Positions 9,201 through 17,822 of a DNA stretch of 64,000 nucleotides are shown here, piece after piece. The stretch's first letter is position 1. Each line of letters starts with the position of its first letter. The position numbers and the translations under genes are program-made. Origin of the DNA: Flavobacteriales bacterium ALC-1 (GTDB taxonomy: Bacteria; Bacteroidota; Bacteroidia; Flavobacteriales; Flavobacteriaceae); the NCBI GenBank assembly GCA_000171875.1, contig ABHI01000001.1, positions 1,003,001-1,067,000 on the forward strand. The letters run 5' to 3'. Below the pieces are notes generated by a model that was given only the letters and a program-made list of their open reading frames with translations, made no database searches and had not been told where the DNA came from.

Positions 9201-11057
9201 ACCACAGCAGATGTATATCAAGCTGGTCCTTTCCCGTTTGGTAGTACCGTAAAAGTCTTTGTTACTAACGAACAAGATAATAACTGTGTAATTAGTAGTG
9301 AAAACTTTGAGGTATTAGCTTGTCCTCCATCAAATGATGATTGTGAAGGAGCAATTGCTGCTGTTGTTAATGAAACAAGCAGTTGTGATGAAGTAACATC
9401 AGGTACTATCTTGGCAGCAACTCCATCTGGTGTCCCAGACGGAAGTTGTACTGGAAGTACTAATGACGATGTTTGGTTTACGTTTGAAGCTTTAAACGAA
9501 ATACAAATTATTTCTATAATCAACGTCGTTGGTGGAACTTTCAATATAGATCATGCCGTGTATTCTGGATCGTGTGGCACACTAACAGAATTATACTGTT
9601 CTAATGATGATGCAAGTGTAACACCTCAATTAACAGTAGGTGACACTTACTATATTAGAGTATTTAGTGGAGGTAACCAACCGGAAACTTCAACTTTCGA
9701 TTTATGTATTAGACCAGCACCTACAAATATTATATGTGAAAATGCTGAGAATTTCTGTTCTGAAGGAGGTGCACTTACAACACCAAATATTATTGGAATT
9801 CCAAGTGATGGTCAAGTAGCTTGTTTATTTACAGCACCTAACCCAACTTGGAATATTATTCAAGTAGGTGAGCCTGGTGTAATTGAAATTGAAATAAACC
9901 AACAAGATGCTAATGGAAATGGATTAGATGTAGATTTTGTGATTTGGGGACCTTTTGATTCTGTTGAACAAGCATGTACAGATATTGTTTTAGAGGATTG
10001 CCCTACCTGTCCTAACAATACGACTAATCCTAATTTCTATCCATTTGGTAATATTATAGATTGTAGCTACTCAGCAGCATCAGTTGAAAACCTTACTATT
10101 GACAATGCACAAGCTGGTGAAATATATATGTTATTAGTCACTAACTTTAATGGTAATCCTGGTGATATAACTATTGAACAAACCAACGCTGGTGGAACTG
10201 ATAATGGTACAATTGAAGCAGAAATTACTGCTGAAATTACAAGTAATGAAGTTGTGTTTGTAGATACAGATTCTAATCCGGCTACTCCAGTAGAAGCTAA
10301 TGTTTGTGGTTTTGATTCCGTAACTATTGAAGCAGATTCTCCTTTTGCAGATGAATTTGAGTGGTATAAAGATGGTTTTGTAATGCCTGGTGAAACATCT
10401 TCTTCTATTGTAGTAACAGAATCTGATAACTATCAAGTAAGAGCTATCGATAATCAATGTGGTGCTGAAGCCTTTTCTGAAATTGTAATTATTAATTTAT
10501 ATACAGATCCTGGAAATATCGTAGTTGATCCAATTTCTGTGTGTGATAGTCAAACATCAATAGGTGAAGAATTCGACCTTGGAGAATATACAGCAACACT
10601 TAATCTAGGAGATCAATTTACAGTAAGTTATTACACTAATACTGCAGATGCAAATCAGGCAATAAATGCTGTAGGTCCTATTTATAATTCAACAGGAGAA
10701 ACTTTAATTATGAGAATAGAAGATATAAATGCTTCTAACAATGGTTTCTTAGGCTGTAGATCTCTTGTAGATTTAGAATTAATCGTTGGTCCTGATCTTT
10801 GTATTTTCCCTCAAGGAATTTCACCTGGCGTATCACCTGGAGTAAATGATAACTTTGACCTAAGTAATTTCGATGTAACTAAGCTTGAAATTTTTAATAG
10901 AAATGGTACGCTAGTATATTCAAAAAAGAACTATACCAATGAATGGGTGGGACAAACCAATGATGGAAAAGAGCTACCTGTAGGAACTTATTTCTATACT
11001 ATAGAATATGCTGGAGGTGACAAAACGAGAAGTGCTTGGATATACATAAATAGATAA
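6276..11057 (+). CDS. T9SS type-B cargo adhesin with FN3 and GEVED-like domains
   Basis: 1593 residues. MKKITLFLIMLGFFLTASAQ is a signal peptide. At least three FN3 modules are visible (about 152-248, 420-510, 690-785), each starting with a Cys-Pro/Glu-Pro type joint and containing SxW-N-I-E/Q-Y. Between them are two jelly-roll, MAM-like adhesin modules (about 250-420, 515-690). A GEVED-like module follows (about 790-930, WIDFNDDLVFE), then a Cys-rich SNDDCEGA segment (about 1020-1150). The last 85 or so residues (GISPGVSPGVND ... KLEIFNRNG ... ELPVGTYFYTI) are the gliding-associated CHU_C type-B C-terminal domain, the T9SS export signal. A PorP/SprF gene follows 30 nt later, so cargo and partner are probably one operon. 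Confidence 0.9.
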   Translation: MKKITLFLIMLGFFLTASAQYNFAPIVGPTNVASGTPVTINLNDLANAAGVTASSTGSYDSFSITVDWVAGGGNPWSNEADVTVTTTAGSITIDPPTTGGLGSNANTTLTFEGDFAAIYDPTTDGYIDLIFNQSFGGSNADWSNIAVTLFESPTCIEPSGIASSGVTSDTAILDWLAGDSETSWNIEYNSGADFTPGNGEEENAINITTTPNTTLTGLTPATTYYVYYQADCDANGLSLWVGPFTFDTECVTFTAPFTEDFENAGAIPLCWSMTGENWLFSDNAGGSHVGDNGTITGSTTSNNFYAWSDASGNDGPRTLTSPLVDVSGLTTPALSFYEISDNEGNANSDLNVEVWDGAAWNDMGTFNTNTVGWELRIIDLGGLTITGDVQARFTFSETVTGDFYDDIAIDDVTFDEAPSCFNPSMLMANAITSNGAELSWTQGGSASLWNIEIVPTGTAPTGTPTATDISNPYNASGLSAVTSYDYYVQANCGAELSGWTGPLTFITLCDVFVPDYIENFTTVTGTVPPDCWDEADSGDATTGPGDLGAGSWTADEFLNIGTGDGAYKINLWVASKSDWLLSPLFDLTGGPFQVEFDFGIMEFGSDDTAGTLGSDDTVQLLMTNDSGATWITLLTYDNTSVVSPTGEHPVVDLTAYSGQTVQFGILGSEGTVDDPEDNDIFVDNFRVRNIPTCPEPTDLTATNLSLTSTEVGWTEAGTSSSWNIQYGETGFALGTGTIEAGVTTNPFTLNGLMPDTSYEFYVQAICGPGNESSFAGPFEFFTGYCESIPSSNDGDGVNNVTIGVTDFPSLGDVTYENQTTPVVNVFQGINTTVEIEFAHTFTYDTNIWIDFNDDLVFETTEIVFQGNSSGGNNPHLLDASFVMPLTAPLGEHRMRIGSADFGQATPNPCYNGAWGVTLDFTVNIQELTCTLPEADYTVVPDCANDQFYIDVNVTSLGDATSLEISNNLDASTVQATTADVYQAGPFPFGSTVKVFVTNEQDNNCVISSENFEVLACPPSNDDCEGAIAAVVNETSSCDEVTSGTILAATPSGVPDGSCTGSTNDDVWFTFEALNEIQIISIINVVGGTFNIDHAVYSGSCGTLTELYCSNDDASVTPQLTVGDTYYIRVFSGGNQPETSTFDLCIRPAPTNIICENAENFCSEGGALTTPNIIGIPSDGQVACLFTAPNPTWNIIQVGEPGVIEIEINQQDANGNGLDVDFVIWGPFDSVEQACTDIVLEDCPTCPNNTTNPNFYPFGNIIDCSYSAASVENLTIDNAQAGEIYMLLVTNFNGNPGDITIEQTNAGGTDNGTIEAEITAEITSNEVVFVDTDSNPATPVEANVCGFDSVTIEADSPFADEFEWYKDGFVMPGETSSSIVVTESDNYQVRAIDNQCGAEAFSEIVIINLYTDPGNIVVDPISVCDSQTSIGEEFDLGEYTATLNLGDQFTVSYYTNTADANQAINAVGPIYNSTGETLIMRIEDINASNNGFLGCRSLVDLELIVGPDLCIFPQGISPGVSPGVNDNFDLSNFDVTKLEIFNRNGTLVYSKKNYTNEWVGQTNDGKELPVGTYFYTIEYAGGDKTRSAWIYINR

Positions 11058-11087
11058 TCGACTAACTGAATCAACTTAAATTATAAT

Positions 11088-11993
11088 ATGAAAAAACTCT
11101 CTATTATAGCGGTTTTGCTTTTAGCATTTCAAATGCATGGGCAACAAGACCCACAGTACACACAGTACATGTACAATATGAATATTATTAATCCGGCCTA
11201 TGCAGGTTCACGAGAGAATCTTTCGTTTGGATTATTGTACAGACAACAATGGAAAGGCATTGATGGAGCACCAGAAACAGGAACGTTTTTTGCTCACTCA
11301 CCTGTTGGCAATAACCTTGGATTGGGTATGTCTGTTATAGCAGATCAAATTGGTCCTGTAAAAGAAACAAATGTATATGCAGATGTTTCTTATACACTGA
11401 AATTAGGCGGAGAACATAATCTAGCTTTTGGTGTTAAAGGTGGTGTAACATTACACAACATTGGCTTAAATGATTTGGACGTTCTTGATACTGCTGATCC
11501 ATTTTTTAGTGAAAATGTTAATGAAATGACACCTAACATTGGAGCAGGTTTCTTTTATTACACAAATAAGTATTACCTATCGTTATCTGTTCCTAATCTT
11601 TTATCCTCTGTGCATTTGGATGCTAATGGTTTTAAATTAGGCTCAGAAACACAACACTACTTTTTGTCGGGTGGTTACGTTTTTGATTTATCGGAAAACG
11701 CTGAACTAAAGCCATCGTTTATGGTTAAGTCTTCATTTGATGCACCAACATCTTTTGATATAAATGCAAATGCACGTTTCTACAAGAAATTTGAAGTAGG
11801 ATTGTCTTATAGATTAGACGATTCGTTCTCTGGTTTAATTAATTTTGCGCTAACACCATCACTAAGAATTGGTTATGCCTACGATGCAATCACGTCAGAT
11901 ATTAAGGCTTATGCGCCTGCATCTCACGAGATAATGTTATTATTTGATCTTAATTTTCCAAAACGTGTTTCTCGATCACCTAGATACTTTTAA
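11088..11993 (+). CDS. PorP/SprF family type IX secretion membrane protein
   Basis: 301 residues. A signal peptide (MKKLSIIAVLLLAFQMHGQ) is followed by the family hallmark QQDPQYTQYMYNMNIINPAYAGS and RQQWKGIDGAP, then an outer-membrane beta-barrel of about 270 residues. SprF in Flavobacterium johnsoniae is needed for surface delivery of the adhesin SprB, and relatives are encoded next to cargo with type-B C-terminal domains, exactly as here. It probably receives or anchors the 1593-residue protein encoded upstream. The pairing is inferred from context. Confidence 0.92.
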   Translation: MKKLSIIAVLLLAFQMHGQQDPQYTQYMYNMNIINPAYAGSRENLSFGLLYRQQWKGIDGAPETGTFFAHSPVGNNLGLGMSVIADQIGPVKETNVYADVSYTLKLGGEHNLAFGVKGGVTLHNIGLNDLDVLDTADPFFSENVNEMTPNIGAGFFYYTNKYYLSLSVPNLLSSVHLDANGFKLGSETQHYFLSGGYVFDLSENAELKPSFMVKSSFDAPTSFDINANARFYKKFEVGLSYRLDDSFSGLINFALTPSLRIGYAYDAITSDIKAYAPASHEIMLLFDLNFPKRVSRSPRYF

Positions 11994-12014
11994 TCAGTTA
12001 AGCTAAAAACAATT

Positions 12015-13928
12015 ATGAAAAACTTTAAAACATTATTATTTATTACGTTGATGAGTAGTTTATGCTTAACTGCTCAGAATAAAGACACCAAAAAAGCAGA
12101 TAAACAATTTGCTAGGTTTGAATTTGTAGATGCTGCAAAAAGCTATAATAAGCTTGTAGAAGACGGAAAGGCTGATGCTTATGTGTATAGTCAACTTGCA
12201 GAGAGCTATTACAATATCTTCAACACTGTTGAGGCTGAACGTTGGTATGCTAAAGCTTTAGAGTCTTCAGATAACCCAGAAATGGTTTATAAATATTCTC
12301 AAATGCTTAAAGCTAATGGTAAATACGAAGCATCTAACCAGCAAATGGAACGTTTTGCTTCTATGCGACCATCAGACGATAGGGCTACAGCTTATAGAAA
12401 AAATCCTAATTATCTTCCTAAAATTTTAGAACAAGGTAAAAAGTTTAATGTACAGAATGCAGATTTCAACTCTGAGCAATCTGATTTTGGAGGTACATTA
12501 CATGATGGGAAATTATACATTACCTCTGGACGTAATGATAGTCGTAAAACCTATGGGTGGAACGAGCAACCATTCTTAGATATCTACACCATGACTAAAA
12601 ACTCAGACGGTTCATATCAAGCCGCTGTGTTGGCAAATAGTGAGTTAAATACTAGGTTTCATGATGGTTTAGTATCATTTACACCAGATGGAAATACAAT
12701 GTATATGTCTAGAGAGAGTTATTTTGAGAAAGATTATCAAAGGGACTCTCTAAGTAATGCGCGCTATAGTCAATTATACCTTTATAAGGTAACTAAATTA
12801 GGATCGGATTGGGATACAGTTGAAAGTTTAGATATTAATCGTTATAACTACTCCGTTAAGAACCCTTCAGTAAGCGCTGATGGTAGTACTATATATTTTT
12901 CTTCTAATATGCCAGGAGGTTATGGTGATTTTGATATTTACAAAGCTGCTATAAATGAAGATGGAACTCTTGGAGAACCTCAAAATTTAGGTCAAAAAGT
13001 AAATACAGAAGGTCAAGAAATGTTTCCATACATAAGCAGTAATAATACACTCTATTTTTCATCTAATGGTCATTTAGGACTTGGCGGAATGGATGTATTC
13101 TTCACCAGAGAAATTGATGGTAAGATAGCACCAATAAGAAACGTTGGAATTCCTGTTAATAGTAATGCAGATGATTTTGCATTTTCAATTGACGAAGAGA
13201 CTGAAGAAGGTTTTGTATCGTCTAACAGAGAAGGTGGAAAAGGTAGTGACGATGTATATGCTATTAAAAAATTACAACCACTTTGTGATGTGTTAGTTAG
13301 TGCAACAGTTTTAGATGATAAAACGCGTGAACCAATTAGTGGTGCATCTGTGTCTTTATATGATGCTGAGGGTAATAAAGTAGTTTCTAAAACTACAAAC
13401 GCTGAAGGTGTAGCTGAATTCATTATTGAGTGTGAAGAAGACACTGAATTAGAAGTGGTAATGGATGGCTTTGACAGTAAAAGGGTGCCTGTTAAAGGTT
13501 CTAGTGAAGAAGAAAACAATGTTCAAATTTCTTTAGACCCTATTGAAAAACTAATTGTAGCGGATAAAATTGAGCTAGCTCCTATTTATTTTGAATATGA
13601 CAAGTCTAACGTCACAGCCCAAGCGGCTTTCGAATTAGACAAACTTGTTCAGATAATGAATAAATATCCAGATTTAGTGATTAATGCTACATCACACACA
13701 GATTATATTGGTTCTGCTCCTTATAACATGAGACTTTCGGATCGTAGAGCAAAAACTACAGTACAATATGTGATTTCTAAAGGTATTGATGAATCTCGAA
13801 TCTCAGGAGTAGGTAAAGGTGAAACAGAACCAAAAATAGATTGTGGTACTAAGTGTACTGATGAAGAACGTCAAATGAATAGACGTTCAGAATTTATCAT
13901 TGTAAGTGGTGGTCCACAAGCAGAATAA
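12015..13928 (+). CDS. PorE-like OmpA protein (TPR, PD40, CarboxypepD-reg, OmpA)
   Basis: 637 residues. Signal peptide (1-20); TPR-like helices (about 25-110, AEDSYYNIF/AERWYAKAL); PD40 beta-propeller repeats (about 150-390, IYFSSNMPGGYGDFDIY, LYFSSNGHLGLGGMDVF); a carboxypeptidase-regulatory-like Ig fold (about 420-505); C-terminal OmpA peptidoglycan-binding domain (about 520-630, TSHTDYIGS, LSDRRA). This order is the same as in PorE of Porphyromonas gingivalis, a T9SS component that links the machine to the wall. It begins 21 nt after the PorP/SprF gene and probably completes a cargo-barrel-anchor operon. Confidence 0.9.
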   Translation: MKNFKTLLFITLMSSLCLTAQNKDTKKADKQFARFEFVDAAKSYNKLVEDGKADAYVYSQLAESYYNIFNTVEAERWYAKALESSDNPEMVYKYSQMLKANGKYEASNQQMERFASMRPSDDRATAYRKNPNYLPKILEQGKKFNVQNADFNSEQSDFGGTLHDGKLYITSGRNDSRKTYGWNEQPFLDIYTMTKNSDGSYQAAVLANSELNTRFHDGLVSFTPDGNTMYMSRESYFEKDYQRDSLSNARYSQLYLYKVTKLGSDWDTVESLDINRYNYSVKNPSVSADGSTIYFSSNMPGGYGDFDIYKAAINEDGTLGEPQNLGQKVNTEGQEMFPYISSNNTLYFSSNGHLGLGGMDVFFTREIDGKIAPIRNVGIPVNSNADDFAFSIDEETEEGFVSSNREGGKGSDDVYAIKKLQPLCDVLVSATVLDDKTREPISGASVSLYDAEGNKVVSKTTNAEGVAEFIIECEEDTELEVVMDGFDSKRVPVKGSSEEENNVQISLDPIEKLIVADKIELAPIYFEYDKSNVTAQAAFELDKLVQIMNKYPDLVINATSHTDYIGSAPYNMRLSDRRAKTTVQYVISKGIDESRISGVGKGETEPKIDCGTKCTDEERQMNRRSEFIIVSGGPQAE

Positions 13929-13945
13929 ATAATCAGAATATTTTT

Positions 13946-13975
13946 AAAAAGGCTCTGAAGTTTCAGAGCCTTTTT
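13946..13975. terminator. Bidirectional intrinsic terminator
   Basis: GGCTCTGAA / TTCAGAGCC stem with a 2-nt centre, flanked by five A on the left and five T on the right, so it can stop both the T9SS operon and the converging CYTH gene. Confidence 0.88.
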
Positions 13976-13977
13976 AA

Positions 13978-14451
13978 TTAATTCCAGTTTTTATAAGGTG
14001 TTTTGCTTAATTGCGAATTATAATACTTTATATTACCAGTAACTTCTTCTCCTAACCATTTTGGTTTTTTAAAACGTTCATCTTCAGAGTTTAATTCAAC
14101 CTCTGCAATAATCAACCCATCATTATCTCCAAAAAACTCATCGATTTCAAAAGTATGCATATCTAATTTTACTTCGTAGCGCATTTTATCTATAATGCCT
14201 TTTTCACACAATTCAAATAATGCTTTAGCTTCTGCTTGAGAAATTTCTTTTTCCCATTCAAAACGAGATAATCCGTTAGCTGTAGATTTTCCTTTTATGG
14301 TTAAATACCCTTTGTCTTTTTTCAATCTTACTCTAACCGTTCGCTCTTTATGACTATTCAAAAAACCTTGTTTTATAATGTAACTTTTAGATGCCTCTTT
14401 TTTAAAAGCATCTGATGTTACCAAAAATTTACGTTCTATTTCTATTGCCAT
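13978..14451 (-). CDS. CYTH domain protein (triphosphate hydrolase fold)
   Basis: 157 residues forming one CYTH domain. MAIEIERKFLV carries the ExExK motif that binds metal and triphosphate in the tunnel-fold enzymes; later charged strands (TVRVRLKKDKGYLTIKGKS, FEWEKEIS, EVELNSEDE) complete the barrel. Bacterial members hydrolyse tripolyphosphate or similar triphosphates, and some relatives make cAMP; the substrate cannot be chosen from sequence alone. It is divergent from dinB across a 41-nt gap that carries a small palindrome. Confidence 0.85.
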   Translation of the reverse strand: MAIEIERKFLVTSDAFKKEASKSYIIKQGFLNSHKERTVRVRLKKDKGYLTIKGKSTANGLSRFEWEKEISQAEAKALFELCEKGIIDKMRYEVKLDMHTFEIDEFFGDNDGLIIAEVELNSEDERFKKPKWLGEEVTGNIKYYNSQLSKTPYKNWN

Positions 14452-14467
14452 GTATCAATAATTAAAA

Positions 14468-14480
14468 GGCATTTAATGCC
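14468..14480. repeat. Palindrome between CYTH gene and dinB
   Basis: GGCATTTAATGCC is a perfect inverted repeat around a central T, 12 nt before the dinB ATG and 16 nt before the CYTH start. It could be an operator, but no regulator is assigned. Confidence 0.4.
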
Positions 14481-14492
14481 TAAATTTACAGT

Positions 14493-15602
14493 ATGCAAAA
14501 CGATTTACCAATAAGAAAGATAATTCATGTAGATATGGATGCATTTTATGCTTCTGTAGCTCAAATGGATAATCCTGAACTTAAGGGTAAACCCATTGCT
14601 GTTGGTGGCGGAGGAAAACGCGGAGTTATTAGTGCGGCAAGTTATGAAGCACGAAAGTTTGGTGTAAAAAGTGCTATGTCTGGTCGTTTAGCAGAGAAGC
14701 TTTGTCCAGAATTAATTTTTGTGCGAACAGATTTTGAACGTTATTCTGAAATATCTAAACGTATTCGTAAGATTTTTTATGATTATACGGACTTAGTAGA
14801 ACCATTATCTCTCGATGAAGCCTATTTAGATGTTACTGAAAATAAAATAGGACTTCCTAGCGCGACATTAATTGCTCAGAAGATTAGGCAACGTATTTTT
14901 GATGAAGTAGGCTTAACGGCTTCCGCAGGTATCTCTATAAATAAATTTGTTGCTAAAATCGCTAGTGACTATAATAAGCCTAATGGACAAAAAACGGTAA
15001 ATCCAGAAGATGTACTTCAATTTTTAGAAGATTTGGACATTAGAAAATTCTATGGTGTCGGAAAAGTAACTGCAGAGAAAATGTATCAAAAAGGTATTTT
15101 TACTGGTAAAGATTTAAAATCTAAATCTGCAGATTATCTAGAAAAGAATTTTGGGAAATCCGGGAGGTCTTATTACCATATTGTAAGAGGGATTCACAAT
15201 AGTAAAGTAAAGCCTAATCGTATTAGAAAATCTTTAGCAGCTGAACGTACATTTAGAGAAAATCTATCTTCAGAAATTTTTATGCTCGAAAAACTGAGGC
15301 AAATTGCTGAAGAGGTCTCTAAGCGATTAGACAAAAGCAAAGTCGCTGGAAAAACCATAACACTAAAAATAAAATATAGCGACTTCACGTTACAAACACG
15401 AAGTAAAACACTGCCCTATTATGTAAGTGAAAAAGCTATTGTTCTTGAAACTGCTAAAGACTTACTGTATCAAGATAAATTGAATAACTCTGTGCGCCTT
15501 TTAGGAATCTCGTTGTCAAATCTAAACACAGACCCCAAGAAATCTAAACCATCCGAAAAAGAAAAAAAATCTGTTAGCGTTCAGTTAAAGTTTGATTTTT
15601 AG
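14493..15602 (+). CDS. dinB: DNA polymerase IV (Y family)
   Basis: 369 residues. A translesion polymerase. The catalytic acids are in VDMDAFYASV (D14, D16) and SLDEAYLD (D108, E109), followed by the palm/fingers block GISINKFVAKIASDYNKPNG and a little-finger domain. The C-terminal QLKFDF resembles a sliding-clamp binding peptide. Length is normal. A palindrome lies in the promoter region; no SOS box is recognisable to me. It is probably transcribed alone. Confidence 0.95.
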   Translation: MQNDLPIRKIIHVDMDAFYASVAQMDNPELKGKPIAVGGGGKRGVISAASYEARKFGVKSAMSGRLAEKLCPELIFVRTDFERYSEISKRIRKIFYDYTDLVEPLSLDEAYLDVTENKIGLPSATLIAQKIRQRIFDEVGLTASAGISINKFVAKIASDYNKPNGQKTVNPEDVLQFLEDLDIRKFYGVGKVTAEKMYQKGIFTGKDLKSKSADYLEKNFGKSGRSYYHIVRGIHNSKVKPNRIRKSLAAERTFRENLSSEIFMLEKLRQIAEEVSKRLDKSKVAGKTITLKIKYSDFTLQTRSKTLPYYVSEKAIVLETAKDLLYQDKLNNSVRLLGISLSNLNTDPKKSKPSEKEKKSVSVQLKFDF

Positions 15603-15648
15603 TCTATTGATTTTCTTAAGTTTATTGTACTGACTAAAATAATCAATC

Positions 15649-16638
15649 ATGAAACTTCAAAACTATTTACTCCTAGCTCTATTGCTTTTTGTATTGTTTT
15701 CTTGTAAAGAAAATAAAACTACTAAAGAAGCATCTTCTGCACCTGAAGAAGTAACAGTACTTAAAAAAGGTGTGCAACCTTTTGCAGAACATATATTTTC
15801 TCAGTTTACCAATGTTAGAGATTTTACAATGAATGTTGAAGAGAATGAGGCTTATTTTTCTTTACAAAGTCCAGCTAGAGAACTGTCGGTGATTATGAAA
15901 ATTGAAAAGAAAGATAGTAAATGGCAAGAACCTCAAATAAGTAGCTTTTCTGGTAAGTATTCCGATTTAGAACCTTTTTTGTCTCCAGATAATTTAAAAC
16001 TCTATTTTGTATCCAACAGACCTGTATCAAAGGATAGTACAAACACTAAAGACATGGATATTTGGTATGTTGAGCGCGAAACCAAAACTGGTCCTTGGTC
16101 TGAACCAAAAAATGTTGGTGCGCCAATAAATACGGAAGCTGATGAATTCTACCCTGCTGTAGCAAGTAATAATAATTTGTATTACACCACCATAAAAAAA
16201 GAATTGGAGTCTGCTGATGATATTTTTATGAGTAAGTGGGAAAATGGAACTTATAATGAACCTACAATTTTAGGCAAAGGAGTAAACACTAAAGGAGCTG
16301 AGTATAATGCCTTTATTGCACCAGATGAATCTTATATAATTTTTGGAGGTTGGCGACGACCAGATGCATTGGGCTCTGGTGATATGTATATTAGTAAAAA
16401 TGTAAATGGAGAATGGACTAAGGCAGAGAATCTAGGGGAAACTATTAACTCTAAAGGCATGGAGTTTTGCCCTTTTGTAAATAATGGAACACTTTACTTT
16501 ACAAGCCGAAGAAGTAATGTGGTATTAAAAGAAGAGGGGTTTACTAATGCAGAAGAATTAATTTCTGAGATTAATAAATATGACAATGGAGCTAGTAGGA
16601 TTTATCAAGTTGAATTTAATACATTTCTAAATTATTGA
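15649..16638 (+). CDS. PD40 beta-propeller lipoprotein
   Basis: 329 residues. MKLQNYLLLALLLFVLFSC is a lipoprotein signal with the cysteine at residue 19. The body consists of PD40/WD40-like strands: LEPFLSPDNLKLYFVSNRP, EFYPAVASNNNLYYTT, EYNAFIAPDESYIIFGG and EFCPFVNNGTLYFTSRR. These resemble the propeller of the PorE-like protein at 12-14 kb but without its OmpA domain. Propellers of this type bind partners or sugars; no enzymatic residues are evident. It is probably exposed in the envelope, with unknown partner. Confidence 0.82.
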   Translation: MKLQNYLLLALLLFVLFSCKENKTTKEASSAPEEVTVLKKGVQPFAEHIFSQFTNVRDFTMNVEENEAYFSLQSPARELSVIMKIEKKDSKWQEPQISSFSGKYSDLEPFLSPDNLKLYFVSNRPVSKDSTNTKDMDIWYVERETKTGPWSEPKNVGAPINTEADEFYPAVASNNNLYYTTIKKELESADDIFMSKWENGTYNEPTILGKGVNTKGAEYNAFIAPDESYIIFGGWRRPDALGSGDMYISKNVNGEWTKAENLGETINSKGMEFCPFVNNGTLYFTSRRSNVVLKEEGFTNAEELISEINKYDNGASRIYQVEFNTFLNY

Positions 16639-16687
16639 TAATCAGAATTACACCTAAAATTAGACACAATTAAAAACCTAAACAGAA

Positions 16688-17698
16688 ATGAAATTTACTT
16701 TAAACTTGATAGCTTTCATTAGTATAACCCTACTGTTCAGTCAAGAAAATGAACTAAATTTGTCAATCGATATAACATCCGATGAAAAAATAGAATCTGT
16801 AGATTTTAAAAATTTTAGAGGTAATATTACCTACAATTTCAATGAGAGAACTAATTTTAATTTTCAAAATGAATTAACTGAAGAGTATCTTTTTGAAGTT
16901 AAAACGAAAGACAGTTTATTCAAAGAAAAAGTTTGGCTTGACCACGGGAATTTTAACATTAACTTATCTCTTAAATCAAAATCATTACAAATTAAAGTGG
17001 TAGGTTCTGAAATTTTTGATAAAACCGTTGAGTATAATAATGGATATAAAAAACTTAACTCTGAAAATGCGAGTGATGAAGAAATAAGTAAGTTTCTATT
17101 TAAAGAATTAAACAAAAATATCGATAATCCATTTTCGTATTTTATTGGATTAAATATATTGTTTAAAAATCAGAATAATCGAGAAGTACTTTCTCAACTT
17201 ATGAGTATTATCGATTCTCAACCTGAAAGATTAAAAAGTCACTACACTTCTGGATTATTGACTAAAACACTAAAATCAAAATTAAATAGTGGTAATATAA
17301 ATTTATCAGACTTTACATTTTTAGACCAAAACAATCAAGAAAATAAAATATTCATTGGAAGCAATCTATATGTCCTGCTTGACTTTTGGCATACAGCTTG
17401 TCCGCCTTGTGTCAAAGACCATTTAGAAATCAAAAATCTAATAGATACTTTTAAAGAAAAGAAAATTAAAATTGTGAGTTTATCAAGTGACCAAGGAAAT
17501 AGAATTGAAACTTGGAAAAAATATTTAAAATCCCAAAATCTTCCTTGGACAAACTATCTTGAAAAAGAAACAAATAGTCTTACAGATAATTTAGAAATTC
17601 GAATATTTCCAACATATATATTACTTGACAAACAAAATAATGTAATTGTATACACAAATTCATTGTCTGAAATTAAAACTAAATTGGAAATAAAATAA
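16688..17698 (+). CDS. TlpA-like thioredoxin-fold exported protein
   Basis: 336 residues. MKFTLNLIAFISITLLFSQ is a signal peptide. Residues about 20-200 form a beta-rich and helical region resembling the DUF4369-type N-terminal part of Bacteroidota TlpA proteins. The thioredoxin domain has the redox pair C238-P-P-C241 in FWHTACPPCVKDH and the cis-proline in RIFPTYIL. It probably reduces or isomerises disulfides in the periplasm. The gene lies 49 nt after the PD40 lipoprotein and may share its transcript. Confidence 0.85.
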   Translation: MKFTLNLIAFISITLLFSQENELNLSIDITSDEKIESVDFKNFRGNITYNFNERTNFNFQNELTEEYLFEVKTKDSLFKEKVWLDHGNFNINLSLKSKSLQIKVVGSEIFDKTVEYNNGYKKLNSENASDEEISKFLFKELNKNIDNPFSYFIGLNILFKNQNNREVLSQLMSIIDSQPERLKSHYTSGLLTKTLKSKLNSGNINLSDFTFLDQNNQENKIFIGSNLYVLLDFWHTACPPCVKDHLEIKNLIDTFKEKKIKIVSLSSDQGNRIETWKKYLKSQNLPWTNYLEKETNSLTDNLEIRIFPTYILLDKQNNVIVYTNSLSEIKTKLEIK

Positions 17699-17822
17699 TA
17701 ACTGTGTTTAACATTGAATAATATTTATTGCTAGTTATAGCGGATTTTCTATCTTTTATATATTGGCTAAATAGTATCAAAACTATGTAAGAAATAACAC
17801 ACTAGACTGTTAGCAAAATGCT

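Noticed and set aside
9218..10457. Minus-strand ORFs (9218-9544, 10134-10457) inside the large adhesin gene
   Set aside because: Antisense frames through repetitive Thr/Asn-rich coding DNA; no start context or family resemblance.
17699..17822. Possible terminator or RNA between the TlpA-like gene and pyk
   Set aside because: No clear stem with a T tract; only weak AT-rich repeats.
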